64,000 bases of DNA from Mucilaginibacter lappiensis (GTDB lineage: Bacteria > Bacteroidota > Bacteroidia > Sphingobacteriales > Sphingobacteriaceae): the NCBI RefSeq assembly GCF_900155965.1, contig NZ_FTMG01000006.1, forward strand, positions 62,001 through 126,000. Direction: 5' to 3'. The translations under genes were made by a program, and so were the position numbers. Below are positions 28,658 to 37,430 of the stretch, one piece after another. Positions within the stretch are counted from its first letter, which is position 1. The number at the start of each line of letters is the position of its first letter. A model generated the notes under the pieces. The model searched no databases, had not been told where the DNA came from, and was given only the letters and a program-made list of their open reading frames with translations.

Positions 28658-29974
28658 TTATCTTTGATAAGAGTTCTTTAAGTTATCAAATAACCTACCA
28701 ACGAATCTTCTATCTTCTGTAATTATATCTGCGCTACCCCTTAATTCAGATTTAAAATCCAAAGCAGAACCAAAATTAGTTTTAAGCGAATTAGGTAAGC
28801 TGACCGTGATCAGATAATTATTGACAAACCCATTATTCTTATCCCTGGATTGATTGGTCGTTAATGACATGCTTTCCACCTTTCCCTTAATGCTACCATA
28901 CTGCTGATAAGGATAGTTCTCCAGTTTGACAATCACTTCCTGGCCTATCTTTACTTTTCCAGCTCCGCTTGAAGGTAGAATGAGTTCACCAGATGGCTTA
29001 TTCTCTTTGGAAATGACGCTAAAAATTTCCTGACCCTGCGAAACAAATTGATTTTCACGCCAGAAGTCAAGAAACTGTACATTACCATTGGCTGGACTTA
29101 TAAATTCGAATTTCTGTTGCCAGGCTGCAATTTCTTCTAACAGGTCATTATAAGCGGATGCCAGGGCAGTTCTTACTTGCTGCTCTTTATCATTTTTCTG
29201 CATTCCGATTTGCTGGATCTTATTAGCGTTATCGGCTAATTGTTGTTTTTGAGAGTAAATAGTATTAAGCGCGTCATGATAGCTTTTTTTGATGTTGTAA
29301 AAATTCATCCTTGATTTTTCAAACTCAGCCTCTGATTCCACTTTTCCTTTAAAAAGGGTAGAGTCCCGTTGAAAGGATTTAAAGGTTAATGCAACATTGC
29401 TTTTAATCAGCTCGAGTTGCTGCTGCAATTGTTGCAAGCTTTGCCTTCCCTGGGCGATGGATAGTTCCAGGTCTTCTGCTTGTTTGGCAAAGATATTAGC
29501 GGAATAAAAAGTCCGGTAATTTTGGATGGCACTGATCAACTGGTAATATTTAGGTGTCAGTTCGCCAAGTACCCAATCGGTATGTAAAAGACTGTCGGAT
29601 GGTTGAAGGATCTTAAAAGATTTCAGTGCAGCTTTCAGGGAGTTTACATCGTTATAATCCGCTGGGTTATCCAAGTACCCGATCAATTCACCAGCTTTGA
29701 CCACTTGCTGTGACTTTTTTAGTAACCGAATTTTGCCGGCACCGAAGGCAATCATTTTGATAGGGGGATGTTCAGCGTTAATGGTAATGTTTCCTGTAAC
29801 TATATCTGGGTACTTCACTGTAAAACCAAAAATTACCAGCATCGCAAATAGGCTTATGGTTAGAATACTCACCACCAGACCAAACCTTGTAGGCATCCGT
29901 TCCAGGATATGCTGTACCTCTTCGCTTCTTTCGGATCGCTTTACAGTATCTTTAAACTCTGTAATGTTTTTCAT
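28658..29974 (-). CDS. HlyD-family membrane fusion protein of the C39 exporter
   Basis: 438 residues. One TM helix at about residues 33-53 follows a short cytosolic N terminus. Then come a lipoyl half motif (GAGKIRLLKKSQQVVKAGE), a long helical hairpin of about 170 residues rich in Gln and Lys, a second lipoyl half (SPANGNVQFLDFWRENQFVSQG) and a beta-barrel region. This is the adaptor of type I secretion/bacteriocin export systems, bridging the inner-membrane ABC exporter to an outer membrane channel. It starts 10 bases after the ABC gene stop. No TolC gene lies in the cluster, so a channel from elsewhere must be used. Confidence 0.9.
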   Translation of the reverse strand: MKNITEFKDTVKRSERSEEVQHILERMPTRFGLVVSILTISLFAMLVIFGFTVKYPDIVTGNITINAEHPPIKMIAFGAGKIRLLKKSQQVVKAGELIGYLDNPADYNDVNSLKAALKSFKILQPSDSLLHTDWVLGELTPKYYQLISAIQNYRTFYSANIFAKQAEDLELSIAQGRQSLQQLQQQLELIKSNVALTFKSFQRDSTLFKGKVESEAEFEKSRMNFYNIKKSYHDALNTIYSQKQQLADNANKIQQIGMQKNDKEQQVRTALASAYNDLLEEIAAWQQKFEFISPANGNVQFLDFWRENQFVSQGQEIFSVISKENKPSGELILPSSGAGKVKIGQEVIVKLENYPYQQYGSIKGKVESMSLTTNQSRDKNNGFVNNYLITVSLPNSLKTNFGSALDFKSELRGSADIITEDRRFVGRLFDNLKNSYQR

Positions 29975-29984
29975 TGCTTGCAGA

Positions 29985-32180
29985 TTAATTAGCCCTTAAA
30001 ATTTCTGATTGCGTACTTATCAGTTCGTAATACCGGCCTTCCTGTTTGACTAGGCTTTCATGATTCCCCACTTCAATAATCTGTCCGTCCCGAAGTACAA
30101 TAATTTGATCTGCTTTGCGGATTGTACTTAACCTGTGTGCTATGATGATCACTGTCTTACCTTTAAAAACATGTTCCAATGCGTTTACAATTTTCTGCTC
30201 ATTTATCGCATCCAAAGAATTCGTTGCCTCATCAAAGAAGAGATAATCAGGATTCTTATATAAAGCCCTTGCAATTAAAATTCTTTGTTTTTGGCCGCCA
30301 CTCAGACCTCTTCCAAGTTCGCCCATCACCGTTTGATAACCGGAGGGTAATGACTCAATTTCATAGGCAATATTGGCGGTTTCCACCGCGTGACGGAGCA
30401 ATTCATAGTTGATATTCTCATCTCCAAGAATGATATTATTAAGTATAGTGTCATTAAAGATTTTTCCATCTTGCATTACAGCGCCGCATCGCTCGCGCCA
30501 TTGCTTCAGACTGATATTATTAATGTTCATACCACCAACGGAAACTTCACCATAGGAAGGTTCATAGAGCCTTAACAGTAATTTCAATAAAGTCGTTTTT
30601 CCGCTTCCGCTATCCCCAACAATAGCAGTGATCTTTCCTTCAGGTATGATCATCGTCAGGCCTTTTATGGTTAGCGGACTGTTAGGAGAATATTGAAAGG
30701 AAACATTCTTAAGAATAATGGTTTTGTTGGAAGGTAATTCGATTGAATTATTCACCGTTTCTTCCTCTTCTTCCTTCAATTGGTGAATCTCATTTAAACG
30801 GAGAAAACTGATTTGGGCGAATTGCGCCGATATAATGAACTGGATAAATTGAATCACCGGTCCGTTCAGCATACCAATAATAAATTGGGTTGAAATCATA
30901 ACCCCAAAAGTTATCTCTCCGGTGATCACGGCCTTTGCACAATAAAATGTGATACAAAGATTTTTCAGAGTGTCGATAAATTGAGCGCCTAAATTCTGTG
31001 TGTCTGTTACTGACAGCACACGGGTATTGACGCGGTGGAGTTTAACCTGATTCTTTTCCCACTTCCATCTTTTCGCGGTTTCATAATTGTTGATCTTGAT
31101 ATCCTGCATGCCGCTGATCGTTTCTACCCAATAACTCTGGTCTTTAGATACCAAATCAAAGTATTCCCAGTCCAGTTTTTTGCGGATACGGATAAATGCC
31201 AACGTCCATAGTACATACAGGATACTCCCAAAAAGAAATATCAAGAAGATCACCGTATTATAAATGGACAAGATGATTCCAAACACCACAAAAGTTAGGG
31301 TGGAAAAAATCATATTTAGCCCATTGTTCATAATAAAGCTCCTGATACGCTCGTGATCATTGGCCCTTTGTAAAATATCGCCAACCAGCTTATTTTCAAA
31401 AAAAGTGATAGGCAGTTTCATGAGCTTGATCAGGTAATCAGAAATAATAGCGATGTTAATCCTGGAGGTAACATGTAATAGTATCCAGTTCCTGACAGCA
31501 TTGGATAACATAATACTGACGACAATGCAGATATTGGCAACCAATACCACATTGATGAACTTAAGGTCCTTTGTTTGTATGCCAACATCGATAACTGCTT
31601 TGGCGATAAAAGGAAGGATGCCTTGAAGGATAGTGACCAGGAGCATGACCACTCCAAGATTAATGAAGTTCTTTTTGTAAGGCTTGAAGTAGCCGAAAAT
31701 ATTGGACATTGTTCGTTTTCTGTCCCTTTTTTGCCCTTCATCCCTTTGCTCAAAATCAGCCATTGGCTCCAGGGCTAATACTGCGCCTTTAGGTTCATCC
31801 CTTAGATACCAATGTTTTTGGAATACATCCAAAGGATAACTTACCAGACCTTTTGCGGGATCGGAGGTATAAACCTTATCCTTGTTGATCTTATAAACAA
31901 CAACGAAGTGCGTATTTTTCCAATGAACAATACAAGGCAATGGTACTTTCTCTTCCAGTTCGGTTAATGTGCAATGTAAAGCCAATGTCCTTAATCCTAT
32001 GGATTCGGCAGTATAACTCAGGTCAGCGATAGAAACGCCTTCGCGCCTTGTGCCTGCCTTATCCCGCAGGTATTGCAGGGAATAGAATTTTCCGTAGTGC
32101 TTTGCGATTATTTTAATGCAGGTGGCACCGCAATCTTTACTATCTAATTGCCTCTCAGTTGGGAACGGCCAGATTTTCAT
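29985..32180 (-). CDS. Peptidase C39-containing ABC exporter (PCAT)
   Basis: 731 residues. An N-terminal C39 peptidase domain shows the catalytic Cys17 (KDCGATC), His91 (NTHFVVVY) and Asp107 (SDPAKG). Six TM helices follow at about residues 165-445. The ATPase domain has Walker A GDSGSGKTT (about 522), signature LSGGQ and Walker B YLFFDEATN, and a final H loop (IAHRLST). Such proteins cut Gly-Gly leaders in the cytosol and export the cargo through the inner membrane. The two proteins with a shared Gly-Gly leader at 33864 and 35347 are the evident cargo. It overlaps the upstream nucleotidyltransferase gene by 26 bases. Confidence 0.93.
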   Translation of the reverse strand: MKIWPFPTERQLDSKDCGATCIKIIAKHYGKFYSLQYLRDKAGTRREGVSIADLSYTAESIGLRTLALHCTLTELEEKVPLPCIVHWKNTHFVVVYKINKDKVYTSDPAKGLVSYPLDVFQKHWYLRDEPKGAVLALEPMADFEQRDEGQKRDRKRTMSNIFGYFKPYKKNFINLGVVMLLVTILQGILPFIAKAVIDVGIQTKDLKFINVVLVANICIVVSIMLSNAVRNWILLHVTSRINIAIISDYLIKLMKLPITFFENKLVGDILQRANDHERIRSFIMNNGLNMIFSTLTFVVFGIILSIYNTVIFLIFLFGSILYVLWTLAFIRIRKKLDWEYFDLVSKDQSYWVETISGMQDIKINNYETAKRWKWEKNQVKLHRVNTRVLSVTDTQNLGAQFIDTLKNLCITFYCAKAVITGEITFGVMISTQFIIGMLNGPVIQFIQFIISAQFAQISFLRLNEIHQLKEEEEETVNNSIELPSNKTIILKNVSFQYSPNSPLTIKGLTMIIPEGKITAIVGDSGSGKTTLLKLLLRLYEPSYGEVSVGGMNINNISLKQWRERCGAVMQDGKIFNDTILNNIILGDENINYELLRHAVETANIAYEIESLPSGYQTVMGELGRGLSGGQKQRILIARALYKNPDYLFFDEATNSLDAINEQKIVNALEHVFKGKTVIIIAHRLSTIRKADQIIVLRDGQIIEVGNHESLVKQEGRYYELISTQSEILRAN

Positions 32181-33792
32181 GTGGAGCTTGGTTTTTATCT
32201 TGAATGATGGCCATAATGGAAAAGGATAGATAACTCATTTTATTGTCCTGTATAAAAAGGCTGGCTAAGGCAATTTTTAATACATTTTGATAGACAATCC
32301 AACTGGCTTTGGGGATTAGTGAACCTTCTTCCGTTTCTACAGCGGGATTTATAGATCCCGGATGAAGTTTATTGGTATTCAGAAAAGGTATTAAATCATG
32401 AAAGGTTCTCCGGCTTGGCTCCGGTATCATCCGGAATTCGTTATCACCGAATAGGGACTTCAATGTATTTGCCTGTTGTGCATATTGCTTGGCAAACACG
32501 GATGCCATGTTATTCTTTTCCTGCATTAACTGATCCGTCCTGAAAAACCTGCCCTTGTCATAGGCACAAGTGAACCAAAGCGTGTGCACGTAGGTCAGGA
32601 AATCAAGGAACTCGTTATTGTCGCCGTTAAACAAAACAGCATGGAACAATTTAAAAAGTTCTAATCCCGCCACAAAGGATTTTGTTTCTGCCAAATCCTC
32701 AAACGCCTGACTTTTCTTTAAGCTGGAAAGCCACCTCACTAATGGTCTGATCATTTCCTGCTGACTAAAGACCAGAGAAAGGTCGAGGTTAACTGGGAAA
32801 TTGGCTGAAATACTTCCGTTTTTTATAACAAAATCATTCAGCAAGGGAATGATTTCCAGGTTTAGCACGGTCACAGAAGAGGCGAATAAAAGGAGGTACA
32901 GGCTGTCTTCGTTGATCTGGGAATCACCAATAGCCCGGGTCCTGAAAACCAGGTGGTCTTCTATTTTGTCGCCAATTAAATCAATTATTAAAGGGAACTT
33001 TTTTATGGCGAAGTCATAACAATCCGCCACACCGAAAATCTGTATAACAAGATATGGCTGTTTAACTTCCAACATAACTTCAGAGACGCTATAGCCATTG
33101 TCTAATCCTTCAAAATCTTCAAGTTTATTATTTAGATATTCGATAAAAGGTTTTTTATCGTGATCCGTAAAGTAGCCTTCATACAAGGAAAAGATATTAT
33201 CATACAGTTGAGCATCATACCTGCGAAGATTGCGAATCATGTGTCTGCCACCGCCATGAGTCCATCCATTGTTATAATGCATATAAAACATGATAAAATG
33301 AGAAAATAGTTCATTAAGTGTCACATAACTTTCTTGTTTTGATTTAGCACCTTTGAAGTCTGAGAGCAGATTGAGTATTAACGCTTTTTTCTGCTGTAAC
33401 TCTAAGATTGACATTTTCCTGGGTCCATCGGCATAAATGGTACGGCACCTGGAAATGAGGTTGGTCAAGTAGCCGTTATTATCCTGAATGATTTGGGATT
33501 TAGCAAATGCTCCCAAGTAAGTTCCTATTCTAGAAAAATAATCGTTCCAGAGTATTTCATCAATTTTTGTAAATGGGATATGGGTGACCTGAATTTTTAA
33601 TCCTTCGTAAATAAATGTTTCATGAAACACGTAATCCCGCTGATAGCTCAATACCCAAAGATCAATATCCGACTCTTCATTAAAATTCTGGTCCACGTAG
33701 CTACCGGTTAAACAGGCTGCATAAACGTCGGGTAAATAATAATTTAAAAAAGATATTATTTTAACATTTAAATCGTTTATTACAATATTCAT
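32155..33792 (-). CDS. Nucleotidyltransferase-domain protein of the exporter operon
   Basis: About 545 residues from ATG 33792. The N-terminal part carries the Pol-beta-type motif: LTGSY (Gly30-Ser31) followed by SDIDLWV (Asp42 and Asp44), with a third acidic strand expected near residue 75. This implies transfer of a nucleotide to a protein, RNA or small molecule. A helical region and a C-terminal half of about 290 residues have no recognised family. The gene heads the operon, overlaps the ABC exporter by 26 bases, and is divergent from the first cargo gene with only about 70 bp between. It may modify the cargo before export or serve in regulation; this is inference. Confidence 0.7.
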   Translation of the reverse strand: MNIVINDLNVKIISFLNYYLPDVYAACLTGSYVDQNFNEESDIDLWVLSYQRDYVFHETFIYEGLKIQVTHIPFTKIDEILWNDYFSRIGTYLGAFAKSQIIQDNNGYLTNLISRCRTIYADGPRKMSILELQQKKALILNLLSDFKGAKSKQESYVTLNELFSHFIMFYMHYNNGWTHGGGRHMIRNLRRYDAQLYDNIFSLYEGYFTDHDKKPFIEYLNNKLEDFEGLDNGYSVSEVMLEVKQPYLVIQIFGVADCYDFAIKKFPLIIDLIGDKIEDHLVFRTRAIGDSQINEDSLYLLLFASSVTVLNLEIIPLLNDFVIKNGSISANFPVNLDLSLVFSQQEMIRPLVRWLSSLKKSQAFEDLAETKSFVAGLELFKLFHAVLFNGDNNEFLDFLTYVHTLWFTCAYDKGRFFRTDQLMQEKNNMASVFAKQYAQQANTLKSLFGDNEFRMIPEPSRRTFHDLIPFLNTNKLHPGSINPAVETEEGSLIPKASWIVYQNVLKIALASLFIQDNKMSYLSFSIMAIIQDKNQAPHENLAVPN

Positions 33793-33863
33793 TATTATAT
33801 TGTGGTCAATTATATACAAAACAATAATAACTTTAAATATTTAATTTAGCGACTAAACCTTAA
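33793..33863. promoter_or_regulatory. Divergent promoter region between exporter and cargo genes
   Basis: A very A/T-rich spacer of 71 bases separates the exporter operon (minus) and the first cargo gene (plus). Both must be started from here unless transcribed from afar, so shared control is likely. No exact Bacteroidota -33/-7 match (TTTG, TAnnTTTG) can be assigned with confidence. Confidence 0.4.
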
Positions 33864-34547
33864 ATGAAAAATTTAGATGAATTAACATTACTGTTCCCGG
33901 AAATGGAACAAAAGCGGCAGCAGTCAACGTTAGGTGGTGATGTTTACGATGGTGGTGACCATGGCATTGCATACTCTATGACAGGAGATCCTGGAGTAAC
34001 TATTTATGGCACCCCAATTACACCTCCCGATCAATATTCAGGCCCAGGATTCAATAATGGCGGCCCAGGTGATAACGGGGGCGGGGGCGGCAATGGAGGT
34101 AGCGACGGTGGTTACACTGGGGTGAACACAGCCTTGCCAAATGGATACTGCTTTTTTAATGCACTGGCATATGAATCGAAACAATACCATTGTAACACTA
34201 CCGATCAGCAGTATTTGGATATGTTTAAGCAAGAGTTCGGAGCGGACAGTGTTAATAGCGCTGGAAATATAGATCCAAGACTTGCATCAAACTTTGCTAC
34301 TGAGCATTTTCAGGGCCAGGTTATTCTTTCCACTGATAGCTTCCAATCCTTTCTTAAAAATGGTTATCAAATTATTACCGACATCAAGACAGGACCAAAT
34401 ACGTATCATGAAATTGTAATTACTGGTTATGATAGTACACTGAATATGTATAAAACAACAGACCCAACAAATAATGATAATTTGAGTTATGCAGATCCAT
34501 CATCGGTAAATCAGACCAATGCTTTTGCCGTCGGTGGGTGCAAGTAA
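33864..34547 (+). CDS. Gly-Gly leader effector 1: papain-like cysteine peptidase candidate
   Basis: 227 residues in three parts. Residues 1-25 form an acidic/amphipathic leader ending STLGG; residues 26-83 are a Gly/Asp/Asn-rich linker with a second Gly-Gly at 30-31. Residues 84-227 are a globular domain with NGYCFFNAL (Cys96), TYHEIVITGYD (His182) and TTDPTNN (Asp200), in the order and spacing of a papain-like (C39/transglutaminase-like) triad. The first 80 residues are nearly identical to those of the protein at 35347, while the rest differs. It lies beside a C39 exporter and is followed by a secreted small protein. I infer an exported toxin or effector with peptidase or amidase activity. 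Confidence 0.75.
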   Translation: MKNLDELTLLFPEMEQKRQQSTLGGDVYDGGDHGIAYSMTGDPGVTIYGTPITPPDQYSGPGFNNGGPGDNGGGGGNGGSDGGYTGVNTALPNGYCFFNALAYESKQYHCNTTDQQYLDMFKQEFGADSVNSAGNIDPRLASNFATEHFQGQVILSTDSFQSFLKNGYQIITDIKTGPNTYHEIVITGYDSTLNMYKTTDPTNNDNLSYADPSSVNQTNAFAVGGCK

Positions 34548-34554
34548 CATTAGG

Positions 34555-35208
34555 ATGCTAACCACCTCTGAAAGAAAATCATGTAAGCAGCAACTGAGTA
34601 CCAAAATTGGTTGTTGCTTACTTATTATTTGCGCGTGTTTTTTTGGAACGACAAGTTGGGCTCAAAATAATAGAGCATTAAATTACTTTGTTGATAATAT
34701 TGGCTTTGAATATCATTTACCTTCAAAGTACATTAAATCAGACTCGACAGAACACTATTTACCTGGTCGAAATAGCACAGGAAAGTATGTTATGCCGATA
34801 AGTTTTTTTTGCCAACTCGAATCAATTGACAAAAATATTTTGATTGCCGTTTCTTTTATCAATTACAATGGCTGGGACGAAAAAAAGATCAGGCAATTAA
34901 ATCCCAATTTCAATGTTAATAATGGCTATAAGGGTGATATAGCAAATCAAAAAGACACAAGTAGGGTAAACTATTATTCTGCATCAATGGCAAAGCAATT
35001 ATATAATGCTGATGTGGCTGGTTACTATGATTTTTTTCCTGAAAACCCATACAGAAACAGATATCATTCATGCCAAATCGTCTTTCTACACAAGCAAGAT
35101 AAGGGGCAGATCCAACTCTTTTACTTTTATAATAGTAAAAAGGCGCTTGAAAAGGCCTTAAAGAATACCAAAGATATGATCCGATTTTTGGATAAAAAAA
35201 CATCCTGA
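34555..35208 (+). CDS. Signal-peptide protein after effector 1, candidate immunity protein
   Basis: About 217 residues from ATG 34555, eight bases after the effector stop; an earlier frame start at 34519 would overlap the effector. A basic N terminus is followed by a hydrophobic stretch (CCLLIICACFFG) and a cleavage-like TSWA before Gln, so it should reach the periplasm. The mature part is Tyr/Asn/Lys-rich with no family I know. Position and export fit an immunity protein that protects the periplasm from the cysteine-peptidase effector. This is inference; an accessory role in export is the alternative. Confidence 0.6.
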   Translation: MLTTSERKSCKQQLSTKIGCCLLIICACFFGTTSWAQNNRALNYFVDNIGFEYHLPSKYIKSDSTEHYLPGRNSTGKYVMPISFFCQLESIDKNILIAVSFINYNGWDEKKIRQLNPNFNVNNGYKGDIANQKDTSRVNYYSASMAKQLYNADVAGYYDFFPENPYRNRYHSCQIVFLHKQDKGQIQLFYFYNSKKALEKALKNTKDMIRFLDKKTS

Positions 35209-35346
35209 TGCTGGCCGTTTTTTAGGCAGAGAGACTTGTATGTCAAGCTTTCTTGTTAATTGTATTGATCATTAATTAAACTAGAAATAATATACCTAAT
35301 ATTTATTTCAAACCCTTGCTTTAGTGCAGTATAATTTTGAATTAAA
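35209..35346. other. Spacer before the second effector unit
   Basis: 138 A/T-rich bases between the first effector/immunity pair and the second effector gene. It is long enough for a promoter, but I cannot assign one. No hairpin is clear. Confidence 0.3.
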
Positions 35347-36315
35347 ATGAAAAATTTAGATGAATTAACATTACTGTTCCCGGAGATGGAACAAAAGCGC
35401 CAACAGTCAACGTTAGGCGGTGATGTTTATAATGGTGGTGACCATGGCGTTGCATACTCGATGACAGGAGATCCTGGTGTAGTCATTTACGGAACACCAA
35501 TTACGCCTCCAGGCAATTATTCTGGACCTGGCTTCGATAATGGTGGTTCCGGTGAAAATGGAGGAGGAGGAAGCATTCAAACTGACGGTGATACATCCAA
35601 TCCATACGGGCCTCAGGCCATTATGACGCCCCTGCATATTGACATTGTTAACGATTTGTACAATAAGTTTCGGTATTCTGCCGATTTAACACAAACCCAA
35701 AAAGACAATTTCAAAAATATCCTCCTTAACATAGACGGCACAAAGTCTGGGGATAAAATGCTTACAGCGCTGGATGCTTACTATAATAAACCGGAGAACG
35801 CAAATTTGACGAAACCAATGGTCACCAATAAGCCATCAAGCAATGGCGGTACAGCAGCATTTGATCATCAAAATAATGAATTTGATTTACAAGGTTTCTT
35901 AGACGGGGGAAATACTAATTCGTGGGGAATTTATAACGTGGGTCATGAATTAGATCATACGCTGCAATGGGCCCAAAACCAAAACCCTAACAAAGTAAAT
36001 TTTGAATTGGATGCTTATATGTTGGCAGCTGAAATGGTTAAAGAGGCACCTGCCGACTACACATCGCAGGCGTTGGAAATTAATGTGCAATCACAATTAG
36101 ACTTCGATCACCAAAACGCTCAACAGTCACAATTTACAGTAGCTTGGGCAAACTTCCTTAATGGGGATTACTCAGCATCTAATTATTCAAATTTGGTTTA
36201 TGGTTTTCAGCAGGGATCGACTGTAGGTCAGAATTATCTAACTTATAATAAAGCACCTGTGACAACAGATCCCAATGCTGTACCACAATGGTTAACAGAT
36301 TTGCAGAACCAATAA
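35347..36315 (+). CDS. Gly-Gly leader effector 2: HExxH metallopeptidase candidate
   Basis: 322 residues. The leader and linker (1-80) match those of effector 1 with few changes (for example YNGG for YDGG), also at the DNA level. The C-terminal about 240 residues are unrelated to effector 1 and contain GHELDHTLQWA with His200, Glu201 and His204, and Glu220 in FELDAY sixteen residues later, the expected zinc ligands of a gluzincin-like metallopeptidase. The central part is helical. It is followed by a small secreted protein. I infer a second exported effector with a different warhead, built on the same export module. Confidence 0.75.
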   Translation: MKNLDELTLLFPEMEQKRQQSTLGGDVYNGGDHGVAYSMTGDPGVVIYGTPITPPGNYSGPGFDNGGSGENGGGGSIQTDGDTSNPYGPQAIMTPLHIDIVNDLYNKFRYSADLTQTQKDNFKNILLNIDGTKSGDKMLTALDAYYNKPENANLTKPMVTNKPSSNGGTAAFDHQNNEFDLQGFLDGGNTNSWGIYNVGHELDHTLQWAQNQNPNKVNFELDAYMLAAEMVKEAPADYTSQALEINVQSQLDFDHQNAQQSQFTVAWANFLNGDYSASNYSNLVYGFQQGSTVGQNYLTYNKAPVTTDPNAVPQWLTDLQNQ

Positions 36316-36341
36316 TCCTTATTAACTATATACCAAACTAA

Positions 36342-36713
36342 ATGAAAGTAGTAATAATTAGCTTCCTGTCATTTTTACTTTGTCAGGCTGCTTTGGGCCA
36401 GTCCCACATGATATCAGCAAAAGACGCCTATAAATATATTAATCAGGTGGTCATTGTCAAGGATGATATCTATGCTTCAAAAGTGTATAAAGACTCAATA
36501 GCGGTGTTAAAGCTAGGAAAAAGTGGCAATGATCATCCTTTAACGGTTGTTTTATTAAAAAAGCCGAATGGCCCAGCTTTGGATGAAAAAGTAATAAATA
36601 CCTTGCAAAAAGGTAAGGCTTCATTTAAAGGATTGGTCTTACAAAACGAAAGTGGTATACTTATGATAATTGATAATTCTGATAAAATCAGATTTAATTT
36701 CAAGGTTGATTAA
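36342..36713 (+). CDS. Small secreted protein after effector 2, candidate immunity protein
   Basis: 123 residues with a signal peptide (MKVVIISFLSFLLCQAALG before Gln). The mature domain of about 100 residues resembles a small OB-like beta barrel in its strand pattern (NQVVIVKDDIYASKVY, ASFKGLVLQNESGILMII), but no family is recognised. It starts 26 bases after the effector stop and is followed by a strong terminator. Its export to the periplasm and its place match an immunity role against the HExxH effector; this is inferred. Confidence 0.65.
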   Translation: MKVVIISFLSFLLCQAALGQSHMISAKDAYKYINQVVIVKDDIYASKVYKDSIAVLKLGKSGNDHPLTVVLLKKPNGPALDEKVINTLQKGKASFKGLVLQNESGILMIIDNSDKIRFNFKVD

Positions 36714-36722
36714 AACCATTAT

Positions 36723-36756
36723 AGCATACGAGGAAATTAATATTTCCTCGTATGCT
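36723..36756 (+). terminator. Strong hairpin closing the effector array
   Basis: AGCATACGAGGAAATTA and its exact complement form a 17-bp perfect palindrome without a real loop, nine bases after the last stop, followed by a T-rich stretch. Confidence 0.75.
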
Positions 36757-37430
36757 TCTTATCGATCTTTTGCTTCTTAAAAAAATTAAATAAAGAGACT
36801 GTAAAGACTACTCAATAATCTGACGTAAAGTACTCCAATAACTGATGTTGATTAGTTTTGTATTCGGTTCTTGAGGTGGATATTCTGGAGCCGTTGATCA
36901 ACGCGTTCTGCAAAAGAGTTCAGGGCGTTCCGTTACACTTTGACCATGCTATCTTCCTGAATTAGATATTTGAAATTTGATATTCATCAACACAACTAAT
37001 TGGTCTAATGGGCACGGAACAGCATGGTCAAGTGTGCCGGAATGTCCATGTTTATTTTCCTATGAGTAGGAAAGTGCTTATAAAGCACTTCTTTATATAA
37101 TAACAGGTCCTTATTGCATAATAGTAGGGTATAAAAAAACAGCTCTTTATATTTGACTTTTTCGCTGTTATTGACCTTTGTCATCATGGCATTCCGGTTA
37201 ATGTGTTAATTAAAAAAGGCAGCAAGTCGAATGACTTAGAAAACTCGGAAGTCGCCCGTTGCTGCCAGAGTGTCAGAACTATTAATGATATGATGAGCAC
37301 AAATAAATGATGCTTTCCTCCTGATACTTCTTCGCTAATAATCTCGCCGTATTGTTAATGCGTTTAGGTATAAAGGCATCGTTTCTCTCTTCTGACGTAC
37401 ATTTAATGCTTAATTTTTACAGGAGTCTTT
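36757..37430. other. Gap without a supported gene
   Basis: About 670 bases. A minus-strand frame of 60 codons at 37005-37187 (basic, KVNNSEKVKYKELFF) is present but has no visible ribosome site or family, and I do not call it. Otherwise A/T-rich without clear structure. Confidence 0.5.

Noticed and set aside
28658..32180. Ordinary lantibiotic or short bacteriocin cluster
   Set aside because: No lanthionine synthetase and no short precursor peptide; the Gly-Gly leader genes encode 227 and 322 residues with enzyme motifs.
37005..37187. 60-codon minus-strand gene
   Set aside because: No ribosome binding site, family or neighbour context; the composition is that of A/T-rich spacer.
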